64,000 nucleotides of DNA. Origin: Micromonospora sediminicola. GTDB taxonomy: Bacteria > Actinomycetota > Actinomycetes > Mycobacteriales > Micromonosporaceae. Positions 46,605 through 55,723 of the stretch are shown here, piece after piece (the first letter of the stretch is position 1; each line of letters opens with the position of its first letter). Under the pieces are notes generated by a model. The model was not told the origin of the DNA. It did no database searches and saw nothing but the letters and a program-made list of their open reading frames with translations. The translations under genes were made by a program, and so were the position numbers. The stretch covers positions 1-64,000 of the forward strand of contig NZ_FLRH01000003.1 of the NCBI RefSeq assembly GCF_900089585.1, read 5' to 3'.

Positions 46605-47249
46605 TCAGGCCGGGTCGGCGTCCCGCCGGGCCGCGGCCAGTTCACCGGACCACCGCCGGAACAGCGTGTGCGGGACGCCGAGCGCGTCGAGCACCTTGCC
46701 GGCCACGAAGTCGACCAGCTGCGCGGCCGAGGCCGCCGCCCCGGCGCCGTAGAAGCCCGGGCTGGCCGGCAGCACCACGGCGCCGGCGTCGTGCAGCGCG
46801 ATGAGGTGCTCCAGGTGGCTGCGGGTCACCGGGGTCTCCCGGGGCACGACCACGACCGGCCGGCGTTCCTTCAGGTTCACCTCGGCGGCGCGCTGGAGCA
46901 GGTCCTTCGAGAGCCCGATCGCGATGCCGGCGCAGGCCGCGGTGCTGGCCGGCACGACCGCCATCCCGCGTACCGGGTAGGAGCCGCTGCTCGGGCCGGC
47001 CGCCAGGTCGCCGGCGGGCCAGTGCCGCAGGTCCGCGCCGGCGAGGTCGCGGCCGAGCCAGGCGGCCAGGTCCTCGGCCCAGTGCGCGTCGCGGAACGGC
47101 CGGCCGGTCTCGTCCAGGACGGTCAGCCGGGCGGCCCGCGACACGATCAGGTCCACCGCCTGGCCGGCGTCGAGCAGGCCCCGGACGACCGCCGCCGCGT
47201 ACGGTGTGCCGGAGGCGCCGGAGACGCCCACCACCCATGGTTCGCGCAT
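46605..47249 (-). CDS. UbiX-like flavin prenyltransferase
   Basis: This 214-aa enzyme prenylates FMN to give the prFMN cofactor needed by UbiD decarboxylases. VGVSGASGTPYAAAVV at the N-terminus, SSGSYPVRGMAVVPAS and ERRPVVVVPRETP are UbiX signatures. ATG 47249. The UbiD and UbiA genes are nearby on the same strand, interrupted by a terpene synthase gene on the plus strand. Together they form the late futalosine branch (MqnM role). Confidence 0.9.
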   Translation of the reverse strand: MREPWVVGVSGASGTPYAAAVVRGLLDAGQAVDLIVSRAARLTVLDETGRPFRDAHWAEDLAAWLGRDLAGADLRHWPAGDLAAGPSSGSYPVRGMAVVPASTAACAGIAIGLSKDLLQRAAEVNLKERRPVVVVPRETPVTRSHLEHLIALHDAGAVVLPASPGFYGAGAAASAAQLVDFVAGKVLDALGVPHTLFRRWSGELAAARRDADPA

Positions 47250-47418
47250 GCCGTCAAGCCTGCCTGGTCGCCGGGGACAGCCGGAAGGCGACCCCGGAAC
47301 CGCGGCCCGGACCGTCCCGCTTTCGGCGTGCCCGGCCCGGATGTCCACCGGGTCGGCGGACCTTTCCACGGCATGGGATTCTCTGATCGGCGATCCACAT
47401 CCATGGAAGGGCCCGGTG

Positions 47419-48384
47419 ATGACGGCGGCGGTGCTGCGGGCGCTGCGCTCCGACTGCCCCATCGCGCCCGGGATCTCGCCGCACGCCGACGTCGTGCAGG
47501 GCTGGCTGGTCGGTCAACTCGACCGGCTCGGCCTGCCGCTGGACCCGGCCACCCGGCAGCGGCTCGTCCGGGCCGGCTTCGCCCGCTACGCCGGCCGGCT
47601 CTACCCGGACGCCACGGAACCCGACCTGCGGGTGCTGACCGCGCTGTTCACCTGGTTCTTCCTCGTCGACGACGCCTGCGACGGGCCGGACCGACTGACG
47701 CCGGAACAGATCCGGGCGCTGCGTGACGGCACGCTGGCGCTGCTGCGCGAGGGCCCCCGGGCCCGTCATCCCGGCTTCTCCGGCCCGCTGCGCCGGCTGC
47801 TGGTCCAGGCCTGGCGCGAGCCGCGTCGCCGGATGCCGGCGCGCTGGCGGCTGCGGTTCGCCGACGCCGTGGCCGACCACCTCGACGGCGTCGCCCGGGA
47901 GTCGGCGGCCACTACCGCGGGCCGGCCGCCGGGCGTCGCCGAGTACGTGCGGCTGCGCCGGGCCACCTCGGCGGCGTTCGTGTCGTACCCGCTGATCGAG
48001 TTCGCCGCCCGGCGACCGCTGCCCGACGCGGTCTACCACCACCCGGCGCTGCGCCGCCTGGCCGAACTGGCGAACGACCTGTTGTCGTGGTTCAACGACA
48101 TCGCCTCGCTGGAACGCGACCGCGCCACCGGCGGCGGGCACAACCTGGTGCTCGCGGTGGCCGCCGAGCGGGGCGTGCCGCTGCCGGTGGCGGTCGACCT
48201 CGTCGCGGGTCACTGGCGTGCCGAGATGAGCCGGTTCAGCGCGCTGCGCGCGGCGGTCCCGTCGTTCGGTCCGGCGCTGGACGAGGCGGTCACCGCCCAT
48301 CTCGACGGGGTGGCCGCCGCCGTGCGCGGCACCATCGACTGGACGCTGGAGAGCGCCCGCTACCCGGCCGCCGTGGCGACCTGA
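47419..48384 (+). CDS. Class I terpene synthase-like protein
   Basis: This 321-aa enzyme probably cyclises a prenyl diphosphate to a terpene. The aspartate-rich Mg-binding motif DDACD is at 84-88. The second metal site reads N219-D220-LL-S223-WFN-D227, with Asp where NSE motifs have Glu. The RY pair common near bacterial terpene-synthase C-termini is present (SARYP). Length fits bacterial sesquiterpene synthases. ATG 47419 has GGAAGGG upstream. It sits between ubiX and ubiA on the opposite strand. Product unknown. Confidence 0.8.
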   Translation: MTAAVLRALRSDCPIAPGISPHADVVQGWLVGQLDRLGLPLDPATRQRLVRAGFARYAGRLYPDATEPDLRVLTALFTWFFLVDDACDGPDRLTPEQIRALRDGTLALLREGPRARHPGFSGPLRRLLVQAWREPRRRMPARWRLRFADAVADHLDGVARESAATTAGRPPGVAEYVRLRRATSAAFVSYPLIEFAARRPLPDAVYHHPALRRLAELANDLLSWFNDIASLERDRATGGGHNLVLAVAAERGVPLPVAVDLVAGHWRAEMSRFSALRAAVPSFGPALDEAVTAHLDGVAAAVRGTIDWTLESARYPAAVAT

Positions 48385-48409
48385 GCCACCCGTCGATCGG
48401 CCGGCCGGG

Positions 48410-49315
48410 TCACGGACGCAGGCCGAGCCGCACCACGAGGTCGAGCAGCGCGAGGACGAACAGCGCGATGCCGACGAAGCCGTTGGCGGTGAAGAACGCC
48501 CGGTTGACCTTGCTCAGGTCGGTGGGGCTGACCACCAGGTGCTGGTAGGCGAAGGCGACCGCGGTGAGCGCCAGCCCGATCCACCAGAGCCAGCCGAAGC
48601 CGACCAGCGCGCCGAACCAGATGAACAACGCGAAGGTCACCACGTGCGCGACGGTGGAGGCGTGCAGCGCGAACCGCCGGCCGTACCGGGCGGGGACGCT
48701 GTGCACGCCGATCTGCCGGTCGATCTCGGAGTCCTGGCAGGCATAGATCAGGTCGAAGCCGCCGATCCACAGGCCGACCGCGGCGCCGAGCAGCCACGCC
48801 GGCCCGGAGCCGGCGAGCGTGCCGGTGACCGCCAGCCAGGCGCCGACCGGGCCGACCGCCTGGGCCACCGCGAGGATGGCGTGCGGCCAGTTGGTGAAGC
48901 GCTTGCCGTACGGGTAGACCACCAGCGGCACCACGGCCAGCGGGGCGAGCGCCAGGCACAGCGGGTTGAGCAGGGCGGCGGCGGCCAGGAAGACCACCAG
49001 CGCGACGGCCGCGCCGGTCCAGGCCGTCCGCACGCTCACCGCCCCGGTGACCAGTTCCCGGTTCGCCGTACGCGGGTTGCGCGCGTCGATCCGCCGGTCG
49101 AGGATCCGGTTCGCGGCCATGGCGAACGTCCGCGCGCCGACCATCGCCACCGTGATCAACAGCAGGTCGAGCCAGCGCACCCGGCCGCCGTCGAGCCGCA
49201 TCGCGGTCAGCGCCGACAGGTACGCGAACGGCAGCGCGAAGACCGAGTGCTCGATGGCGACGAGTTTGAGGAAGGACGAGACCCGGCCGGGCCGCTCCTG
49301 CACTGCCGCCGTCAT
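48410..49315 (-). CDS. UbiA-family polyprenyltransferase (MqnP-like)
   Basis: This 301-aa membrane prenyltransferase attaches a polyprenyl chain to the dihydroxynaphthoate-type ring in the late futalosine pathway. NRILDRRID at 69-77 is the first aspartate-rich diphosphate motif and YACQDSEIDRQIG the second. About eight to nine membrane helices. ATG 49315 overlaps the UbiD stop (ATGA), linking the two. Confidence 0.88.
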   Translation of the reverse strand: MTAAVQERPGRVSSFLKLVAIEHSVFALPFAYLSALTAMRLDGGRVRWLDLLLITVAMVGARTFAMAANRILDRRIDARNPRTANRELVTGAVSVRTAWTGAAVALVVFLAAAALLNPLCLALAPLAVVPLVVYPYGKRFTNWPHAILAVAQAVGPVGAWLAVTGTLAGSGPAWLLGAAVGLWIGGFDLIYACQDSEIDRQIGVHSVPARYGRRFALHASTVAHVVTFALFIWFGALVGFGWLWWIGLALTAVAFAYQHLVVSPTDLSKVNRAFFTANGFVGIALFVLALLDLVVRLGLRP

Positions 49316-50772
49316 CGGATCCCGTACTCCTTCCAGCGCTTGTCGACCAGCGAGACCACCTCGGGTGACATCCGCATCTCCTCCGGCCAGCCCCGGGAGT
49401 AGCCCTCCTCGGGCAGCTTGCGGGTCGCGTCGACGCCCGCCTTGCCGCCCCAGAACTGCTGGTAGGACGCGTGGTCCAGGTGGTCCACCGGCCCTTCGGT
49501 GACCATCAGGTCGCGGGCGTAGTCGACGTTGCCGAAGGCGCGGAAGGCGACCTCGTTGTAGTCGTGCACGTCGCAGTCCTCGTCGACGATCACGATCAGC
49601 TTGGTCAGCGACATCATGTGCGCGCCCCAGATCGCGTTCATGACCTTCTGCGCGTGCTTCGGGTAGCGCTTGCGGATCGACACGATCGCGCAGTTGTGGA
49701 AGACCCCGGCGGCCGGCAGGTCGTAGTCGACGATGTCCGGGATCAGGAAGCGCAGCAGCGGCGCGAAGATCCGCTCGGTGGCCTTGCCGAGGCCGTGGTC
49801 CTCCTGCGGCGGCTGGGAGGTGACGATCGAGTGGTAGACCGGGTCGCGCTGGGTGGTCATGCACTCGATGTGCAGCACCGGGAACGGCTCCACCGGCGTG
49901 TAGAAGCCGGTGTGGTCGCCGAACGGCCCCTCGGGCAGCCGCTCGCCCGGCTCCAGGTAGCCCTCCAGCACGATCTGCGCGTGCGCCGGCACCTGGAGCG
50001 GCACGGTCAGGCAGTCGACCATCTCGACCCGCTCCCCGCGCAGGAAGCCCGCGAACAGGTATTCGTCGATGTCGGCGGGGAGCGGCGCGCTGGCCGCGTA
50101 CGCGACGGCCGGGTCGGCGCCGATGGCGATGGCCACCGGTAGCCGCTGCCCGAGCCGTTCGGCGACCGCGTGGTGCGCGGTGGAGTTCTTGTGGATCTGC
50201 CAGTGCACGCCGAGCGTGTTGCGCGAGTGCTGCTGAAGCCGGTAGAGCCCGAGGTTGCGCTTGCCGGTCTCCGGGTGCTTGGTGTGGGTCAGCCCGAAGT
50301 TGTGGAAGATCCCGCCGTCGCCGGGCCAGACCTGGAGCCCGGGGAGCCGGTTCAGGTCGACGTCGTCGCCCCGGTAGACGACCTGCTGGCAGGGGGCGGT
50401 CTTGACCTTCTTCGGCGGCATGGACTTGAGTTGCATGACCTTGCCGAGCCCGCCCATCATGCCGGCGAAGCCCTGCGGCAGCTCCGGCTTGAGCATCTCG
50501 CCGATCCGCTCGCCGATCTCGTCGAGCCGCTCGACGCCGAGCGCCATGGCCATCCGCTTCTCGGTGCCGAACAGGTTGATCACCACCGGCATCTCGCCCC
50601 GGGTGGGCCGCTCGAACAGCAGCGCCGGCCCGCCGTCGCGGACGGTCCGGGTGACCACCTCGCTGATCTCCAGGGTGGGGTCGACCGGGACGCTCACCCG
50701 CCGCAGTTCGCCCGCGCGCTCCAGCGCCGCGACGAAGTCCTTGAGATCGGTGTACGGGAAGCCACGCGCCAT
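49312..50772 (-). CDS. UbiD-family decarboxylase (MqnL-like)
   Basis: This 486-aa prFMN-dependent decarboxylase acts on the dihydroxynaphthoate intermediate of the futalosine pathway. LPGLQVWPGDGGIFHNFGLT, then RLQQHSRNTLGVHW, EGPFGDHTGFY and the PDIVDYDLPAAGVFHNC region are UbiD hallmarks. ATG 50772 with GGAGG upstream. It is the first gene of a coupled ubiD-ubiA pair. Palindromic repeat C lies 26 bp upstream of its start codon. Confidence 0.9.
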   Translation of the reverse strand: MARGFPYTDLKDFVAALERAGELRRVSVPVDPTLEISEVVTRTVRDGGPALLFERPTRGEMPVVINLFGTEKRMAMALGVERLDEIGERIGEMLKPELPQGFAGMMGGLGKVMQLKSMPPKKVKTAPCQQVVYRGDDVDLNRLPGLQVWPGDGGIFHNFGLTHTKHPETGKRNLGLYRLQQHSRNTLGVHWQIHKNSTAHHAVAERLGQRLPVAIAIGADPAVAYAASAPLPADIDEYLFAGFLRGERVEMVDCLTVPLQVPAHAQIVLEGYLEPGERLPEGPFGDHTGFYTPVEPFPVLHIECMTTQRDPVYHSIVTSQPPQEDHGLGKATERIFAPLLRFLIPDIVDYDLPAAGVFHNCAIVSIRKRYPKHAQKVMNAIWGAHMMSLTKLIVIVDEDCDVHDYNEVAFRAFGNVDYARDLMVTEGPVDHLDHASYQQFWGGKAGVDATRKLPEEGYSRGWPEEMRMSPEVVSLVDKRWKEYGIR

Positions 50773-50798
50773 GCCTCCATCCTCCCCCACCTCCCTGA

Positions 50799-50858
50799 GG
50801 TGTAAGGAAGGGCCCCTTCTTAACGCCTGCGGTAGAGGCGGGGCCCCCTCTTAACACC
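50799..50858. repeat. 60-bp palindromic repeat, copy C
   Basis: This is a complete 60-bp unit bounded by GGTG and CACC, with two GGGCCCC cores and the spacer TTAACGCCTGCGGTAGAGG. It has the same length and layout as copy D in reverse orientation. It lies in the 125-bp divergent spacer between the ubiD gene and the alpha/beta hydrolase, 26 bp from the ubiD start. Confidence 0.85.
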
Positions 50859-50897
50859 CCGACCGCATGGACGGGGGTCAGCCGGGTAGTCCGCGGC

Positions 50898-51770
50898 ATG
50901 GGCGGGGAACGGGTGCCAGCGGGCTTCACCGAGCAGCGGGTACGGGTCGGCGAGGTGACCTGGAACTACGTCCGGGGCGGCCGAGGGCCCACGCTGGTGC
51001 TGCTGCACGGCTATCCGCAGTGCTGGCGCATGTGGCGGCACCTGCTGCCGGAGCTGGCGCGGTCGTACGAGGTGATCGCCCCCGACCTGCGCGGCTTCGG
51101 AGACAGCGACGCTCCGCCCGGCGGGTACGACAAGAAGACCGTCGCCGCCGACCTGCACGGGCTGCTCACCGGGCTCGACCTGGCCGGGGACATCCGGCTG
51201 GTCGGTCACGACCTGGGCACCATGGTCGCGTACGCCTACGCCGCCGCCCACCCCGACTCCGTCGCCCGGCTGGTGCTCAGCGAGGCGCCGATCCCCGATG
51301 AGGGCATCTACACGATCCCCGCGCTGACCGCCGCCGGCCCGGCGGTCTGGAACTTCGGTTTCTTCAACGTCCCCAACGGCCTGCCCGAGCAGCTCGTCGC
51401 CGGCCGGGAGGCGCTCTGGGTCGACCGGTTCACCGACTCCATCATGGTCAACAAGGGCAGCCTGGGCCCGGACGACGTCGAGGAGTACGCGGGCCACCTG
51501 CGCGACGAGGCGCACCTGCGGGCCAGCTTCGCCTACTTCCGCGCTTTCGAGCAGGACATCGCGGACAACATGGCGTACCGGGCCACGAAGCTGCCGATGC
51601 CGGTGCTCGCCGTCGGCGCGCAGGCCAGCCTCGGCGGGCAGGTGGCCGAGCAGGTGCGCCGCTATGCCGACACGGTCACCGGCGAGGTGGTCGAGGAGTG
51701 CGGCCACTGGCTCTTCGAGGAGCAACCGGCGAAGCTCGCCGCCCTGCTGCTTCCCTTCCTGCGGGGCTGA
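50898..51770 (+). CDS. Alpha/beta hydrolase, epoxide hydrolase-like
   Basis: This 290-aa soluble hydrolase has HGYPQ (residues 37-41) as oxyanion loop, a nucleophile elbow GHDLG with Asp as nucleophile near residue 104, and a catalytic His in ECGHWLFEEQP near 273. Asp as nucleophile suggests an epoxide hydrolase or dehalogenase rather than an esterase. ATG 50898 is used; weak ribosome-binding site. Confidence 0.82.
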   Translation: MGGERVPAGFTEQRVRVGEVTWNYVRGGRGPTLVLLHGYPQCWRMWRHLLPELARSYEVIAPDLRGFGDSDAPPGGYDKKTVAADLHGLLTGLDLAGDIRLVGHDLGTMVAYAYAAAHPDSVARLVLSEAPIPDEGIYTIPALTAAGPAVWNFGFFNVPNGLPEQLVAGREALWVDRFTDSIMVNKGSLGPDDVEEYAGHLRDEAHLRASFAYFRAFEQDIADNMAYRATKLPMPVLAVGAQASLGGQVAEQVRRYADTVTGEVVEECGHWLFEEQPAKLAALLLPFLRG

Positions 51771-51811
51771 CGAGCGCCCGGGCAGGTCAGTGCCGGGGCA
51801 GCGGTCCCGGC

Positions 51812-52366
51812 TCAGGCGGCCGGCGCCCAGGCGTACTCCTGAAGGGGTTCGTCGAGCGGCGCGGCGGTGAGCCGGTTCGCGAACGTGGAGATGGTGTACG
51901 TGCCGACGCCGAGCACCACGTCGAGCGCGTGCCGGGGCTGCCAGCCGGCGGCGAGGAACGCGTTCAGCTCGGCGTCTCCGACCGCGCCCCGGTGGTCGAG
52001 CACGGCGACGGTGAATCGGCGCAGCGCCTCCAGCCGGGGCTCGGGCAGCGTCGTGCCGTCGCGCAGCGCCTTGATCAGCGCCGGGTCGGCGTCGTGCCGG
52101 GTGAGCGTCGCGGTGTGCATGGCCACGCAGAGGTGGCATCCGTTGCGGGTGGCCACGGTCAGCACGACCACCTCCCGGGCGACCGGGTCGAGGTCGGTGG
52201 CCTCGAAGGCCGCGTTGGCGGCGAGGAAGCCCTTGAGCAGCTCGGGCGATCCGGCCATCAGGCCGACGGCGGCGGGCAGGTGGCCCAGGGCGCGGCGGAC
52301 GCCGGTCATCACCGGCCGGGCGGCGTCGGGCGCGGTGTCGAGTTCGTACGCGGTGAAGTGGGACAT
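51812..52366 (-). CDS. Carboxymuconolactone decarboxylase/AhpD-like protein
   Basis: This 184-aa protein has the AhpD-type redox motif CHLC (NGCHLCVAMHT). The surrounding helix pattern LDPVAREVVVLTVATRNGC is typical of the family. It may reduce peroxides or act on a small carboxylic acid. It is divergent from a MarR gene across a perfect palindrome, suggesting joint control, perhaps by oxidants. Confidence 0.85.
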   Translation of the reverse strand: MSHFTAYELDTAPDAARPVMTGVRRALGHLPAAVGLMAGSPELLKGFLAANAAFEATDLDPVAREVVVLTVATRNGCHLCVAMHTATLTRHDADPALIKALRDGTTLPEPRLEALRRFTVAVLDHRGAVGDAELNAFLAAGWQPRHALDVVLGVGTYTISTFANRLTAAPLDEPLQEYAWAPAA

Positions 52367-52389
52367 CGGAGGGCCCCTCTCGTAAGATG

Positions 52390-52404
52390 GTCAACGTGGT
52401 TGAC
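52390..52404. promoter_or_regulatory. Operator palindrome GTCAAC-N3-GTTGAC
   Basis: A perfect 15-bp inverted repeat lies in the 63-bp spacer between the divergent AhpD-like and MarR genes. A looser half-site follows near 52412-52426. The position is typical for MarR autorepression of a divergent pair. Confidence 0.65.
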
Positions 52405-52429
52405 GAAATAGTAAACGAGGTTGTCGAAC

Positions 52430-52900
52430 ATGACAACGCCTGACCGCCCCGGCTTCGTGCTGCCACTGCTCCTGCTCGCCGGCTTCCGCACGCTCGTCGA
52501 CGACCTGCACGCCGAGCTGGCCCGCCAGGGGCACCCCGACCTGCGCCCGGCGCACGGCTTCGTCCTCCAGGCCGTCGGCCCGGCCGGCACCACCGCCTCC
52601 GACCTCGGGCAACGCCTCGGCGTCTCGAAGCAGGCCGCCGGGAAGACGGTGGACCGGCTGGTCGCGCTCGGCTACCTGGAACGGGTCGACGACCCGGCGG
52701 ACGCGCGCCGCAAACTGGTCCGGGTGACGGCGAAGGGCCGCGACGGGCTGCACCGTTCCGCGGCCGTCTTCGACCAGTTGCGCGGGCGGTGGGCCGCCAC
52801 GCTCGGCGCCGACCGGGTCACGGCCATCGAGGACGACCTGCGCCGGATGGTCCCGGCCGACGTGTTCCGCCTCGACGTGCCCGGCTGGTTCGGCGGGTGA
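52430..52900 (+). CDS. MarR-family transcriptional regulator
   Basis: This 156-aa winged-helix regulator has TTASDLGQRLGVSKQAAGKTVDRL as HTH and DPADARRKLVRVTAKG as the wing. It is probably a repressor of itself and the divergent AhpD-like gene through the palindrome at 52390-52404. I chose ATG 52430; a TTG three codons earlier is less likely. Confidence 0.87.
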   Translation: MTTPDRPGFVLPLLLLAGFRTLVDDLHAELARQGHPDLRPAHGFVLQAVGPAGTTASDLGQRLGVSKQAAGKTVDRLVALGYLERVDDPADARRKLVRVTAKGRDGLHRSAAVFDQLRGRWAATLGADRVTAIEDDLRRMVPADVFRLDVPGWFGG

Positions 52901-52952
52901 GGAAATCCTCCGCCCCTTGACCGGCGGTCCGGAGCGGGCGCCGAATGGACGG

Positions 52953-53171
52953 ATGGACGACGCGTACGTGGTGGGAGATCCGGACGGCCTGACCCCGCTC
53001 CAGGCCGAGATCCGCGACGCGGTGGCCCGCGAGCTGCACGCCCAGTTCGCGCTGCGGGCCGACCGCCTCGACCTGGCCGACCTGCCCGAGGTGGCCTACC
53101 AGGTCACCCGCCGGGTGGACGAGGTGCTGAGCGGGATCAGTTCACGCCGGCGTACGAGTGCAGACCGGTGA
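52953..53171 (+). CDS. 72-aa hypothetical protein
   Basis: A small acidic protein (LTPLQAEIRDAVARELHAQF, then LADLPEVAYQVTRRVDEVL) with predicted helices. The last 35 bases overlap the end of ccsB, which converges on it. No family was recognised. Confidence 0.5.
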   Translation: MDDAYVVGDPDGLTPLQAEIRDAVARELHAQFALRADRLDLADLPEVAYQVTRRVDEVLSGISSRRRTSADR

Positions 53172-54108
53172 AGAAGAAGTTGACCCCGAAGAGGTTCATC
53201 AGCACGGTCAGGAAGCCCACGATCGCGATCCAGGTGGCCACGTTGCGCCGCACGCTCGGCGTCGCCCGGGCGTGCAGGTAGCCCGCGTAGACCACCCAGG
53301 AGATGAACGCCCAGGTCTCCTTCGGGTCCCAACCCCAGGCTCGGCCCCAGGCCGCCTCGGCCCAGATCGCCCCGGCGATCACCGCGAAGGTGAAGATCGG
53401 GAAGGCGAAGGCGTGCAGGGTGAAGGTCAGCCGCTCCAGGCCGGCCGCCGCCGGCAGCCGGCGGGCCAGGGTGTACGGGAAGCTGCGCCGGCCCTGCTCC
53501 CAGCCGGACCGCATCAGGTACGCGGCGGCGGGCACCACGCCCAGCAGGAAGATGCCCGAGGCGAAGATGATCGTCGACACGTGGATGATGAACCAGTACG
53601 ACTGGAGCGCCGGCATCAGCGGCTGCACCTGCACATAGAGCTTCAGCTCGGCGAACGCCAGCAGCAGCACCATCACCAGCGTCAGGAACAGTCCGAGCCG
53701 GCGCAACGACGGCTGCTTCCAGAGCACCACGAGCCAGGCGGCCGCCCCGATCCAGGTGACCGTCAGCACGAACTCGTACATGTTGCCCCAGGGCATCCGC
53801 TCCGCGGCGAGCCCCCGGGTGACCACCGCGCCCAGGTGCAGCGCGGCGGCGAGCGTGGTGAGCCAGGCGGCGATCCGCCCGGCCAGGGCGGCCCGCGCGG
53901 CGGAGCGGTCGGGGCGCTCCGGCGCGACCGGCTGATCCACCGTCCCGCCGGCGCCGCCGACGCCCGCGCCGACCAGCTCCCGGGCCGGGGAGGCCGCGAC
54001 CACCTTGCGGGCGTTGCCCACCGCGAACTCGACGGCGTGGCTGATCATCGCGACCAGGTACGCCAGGATCGCGAACGTGACCAGCTGGTCGGAGAGTGCG
54101 GACATCAC
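53137..54108 (-). CDS. ccsB: Cytochrome c biogenesis protein CcsB/ResC
   Basis: This 323-aa haem-handling membrane protein of system II cytochrome c maturation has about eight membrane segments. It contains the WWD-like haem-binding region WGRAWGWDPKETWAFISWVVY. Conserved histidines lie in LHLGAV and LHAFAFP. GTG 54108 (then ATG 54105) overlaps the resB stop as TGATG. It works with ResB to carry haem across the membrane and ligate it to apocytochrome c. Confidence 0.9.
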   Translation of the reverse strand: MMSALSDQLVTFAILAYLVAMISHAVEFAVGNARKVVAASPARELVGAGVGGAGGTVDQPVAPERPDRSAARAALAGRIAAWLTTLAAALHLGAVVTRGLAAERMPWGNMYEFVLTVTWIGAAAWLVVLWKQPSLRRLGLFLTLVMVLLLAFAELKLYVQVQPLMPALQSYWFIIHVSTIIFASGIFLLGVVPAAAYLMRSGWEQGRRSFPYTLARRLPAAAGLERLTFTLHAFAFPIFTFAVIAGAIWAEAAWGRAWGWDPKETWAFISWVVYAGYLHARATPSVRRNVATWIAIVGFLTVLMNLFGVNFFFTGLHSYAGVN

Positions 54109-55723
54109 TCGTCTCCTTCTCGCGCCCGCCGGTCGTCCGACTCGCCGCCGCTGACCGCGGCGACGAGCTGCGCGAACTCGTCGGCGAACCCTGGGTGCTC
54201 GGTGCGCGGCAGCCCACCGGCCTCCACCAAACTACTACCGCTCGTCGGAGATCCACCCTCGGGGGCGAAACCCGGAACCAGACCCGGCGGCGGCGGGCGA
54301 ACAGCGAGCCCATCAGGCCGAGCAGCAGCGTGCCGCTGGCCACCAGCAGCAGCGTCTGCCCGGGCGCGTGCCGGACGGCGAGCGTGACGTACGGCTCGGT
54401 GCCGACGAACTCCAGCGTGCTGCCGTCGTCCAGGGTCCACGTCTCGCCCGGCCGGAGCAGCTTGGTGCCGATCTGCTTGAGCTTGCCGTTGGCGACCTGC
54501 CGCTGGTCGAGCTGGTAGACCGAGCCCGGGATGCCGGCGTCCAGCCCGAGGTTGCCCCGGTAGGCGGTCAGGTTCACCACCGGGTCCCGCTCGGCCGGGA
54601 ACCGCGACGCGACGAACGGCGCGCTCTCCGGCGCGGTGGGCAGGTAGAGGCCGTCGAAGGCGACCTGCTGGTCCGGGGCTCGGGTGCCGGTCTTCGGATC
54701 GATGTTCGCGTCCGGGAAGATCGCCACCCCCTCCTCGGTCGCGTTCGGGTCGCCGGTGCGCAGGAACGGCTCGTCGCTGGTCTGGCTCTTGCCGTACCGG
54801 TCGGTGTACTTCAGCACCGGCGCGTAGCCGTTGCCGAGCAGGTAGACGTTGGCCGAGCCGAGCCGCAGCGGCGAGTTGACCGAGAAACCGGCGCTCCGGG
54901 CGTCCCGGCCCGGCTCGTCCACCGACACCGTGGCCCAGAAGCGGGACGCCTGCCCGGAGTCGAGGTAGTCGGCCTCGAACTTCTCCAGCGTGAGGCAGAA
55001 CGGCGGCAGGTCGGCGCTGTCCACGCGGGGGCCGAGCGACGCCTCGGCGTACTGCTGGCGGGTGTTGCAGAACGCGTTGTCCGCGCCGGCGACCAGGATC
55101 CGGTTGCCGTGCCAGCCGTACCAGGAACCGAGCGCCACCCCGAGCAGGACGGCGACCAACGACACGTGGAAGAGCAGGTTGCCGGTCTCCTTGAGGTAGC
55201 CCTTCTCGGCGGAGACCTCGTTGCCCCGGACGGTGACCCGCCACCGGCCGCGGCGCAGCACCGCCGCGATCGCCTCGGGATCGGCGGCGGCCGGGGCCTC
55301 CAGCACCGCGTGCTGGGGCAGCCGGTCGAACCGCTTCGGGGCGGCCGGCGGGCGCATCCGCAGCGCGCGCACGTGGTCGCGGGCCCGGGGCAGGATGCAG
55401 CCGATCAGCGAGGTGAACAGCAGCAGGTAGATCGCGGAGAACCAGACCGAGCCGAAGACCTCGAACATGCCGATCTGGTCCAGCCGGGGCGCCAGGTCGG
55501 GGTGGTCGGCGAACCACTCGTTGACCTTCTCCGGGTTGACCCCGCGCTGCGGCAGCACCGAGCCGGGAATCGCGGCGACCGCGAGCAGGAACAGCAGGAT
55601 CAGGGCGGTACGCATGCTGGTGAGCTGCCGCCACGAGTTGCGCAGCAGGGCCAGCACCGGGTTGACCCGTCGCCGGGGCGCCTCGGCCGGCGGGGTGGCC
55701 GGCCGGTCGTCCACGGTCGTCAT
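54105..55723 (-). pseudogene. resB: ResB cytochrome c biogenesis protein, frameshifted near the 3' end
   Basis: This is the Ccs1/ResB partner of CcsB. The N-terminal about 490 residues are open from ATG 55723. They include LRNSWRQLTSMRTALILLFL, GSVLPQRGVNPEKVNEWF, a periplasmic domain and a last membrane helix followed by ARRRRVWFRV. At 54261-54265 a run of five G (C on the coding strand) is out of phase. Adding one base joins it to EGGSPTSG...LVEAGGLPRT...DEFAQLV and the natural stop overlapping ccsB. Without the fix the frame runs on through ccsB in the wrong phase. Most likely a homopolymer sequencing error, otherwise a real late mutation. The coupled TGATG junctions on both sides argue for a working gene. 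Confidence 0.85.
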
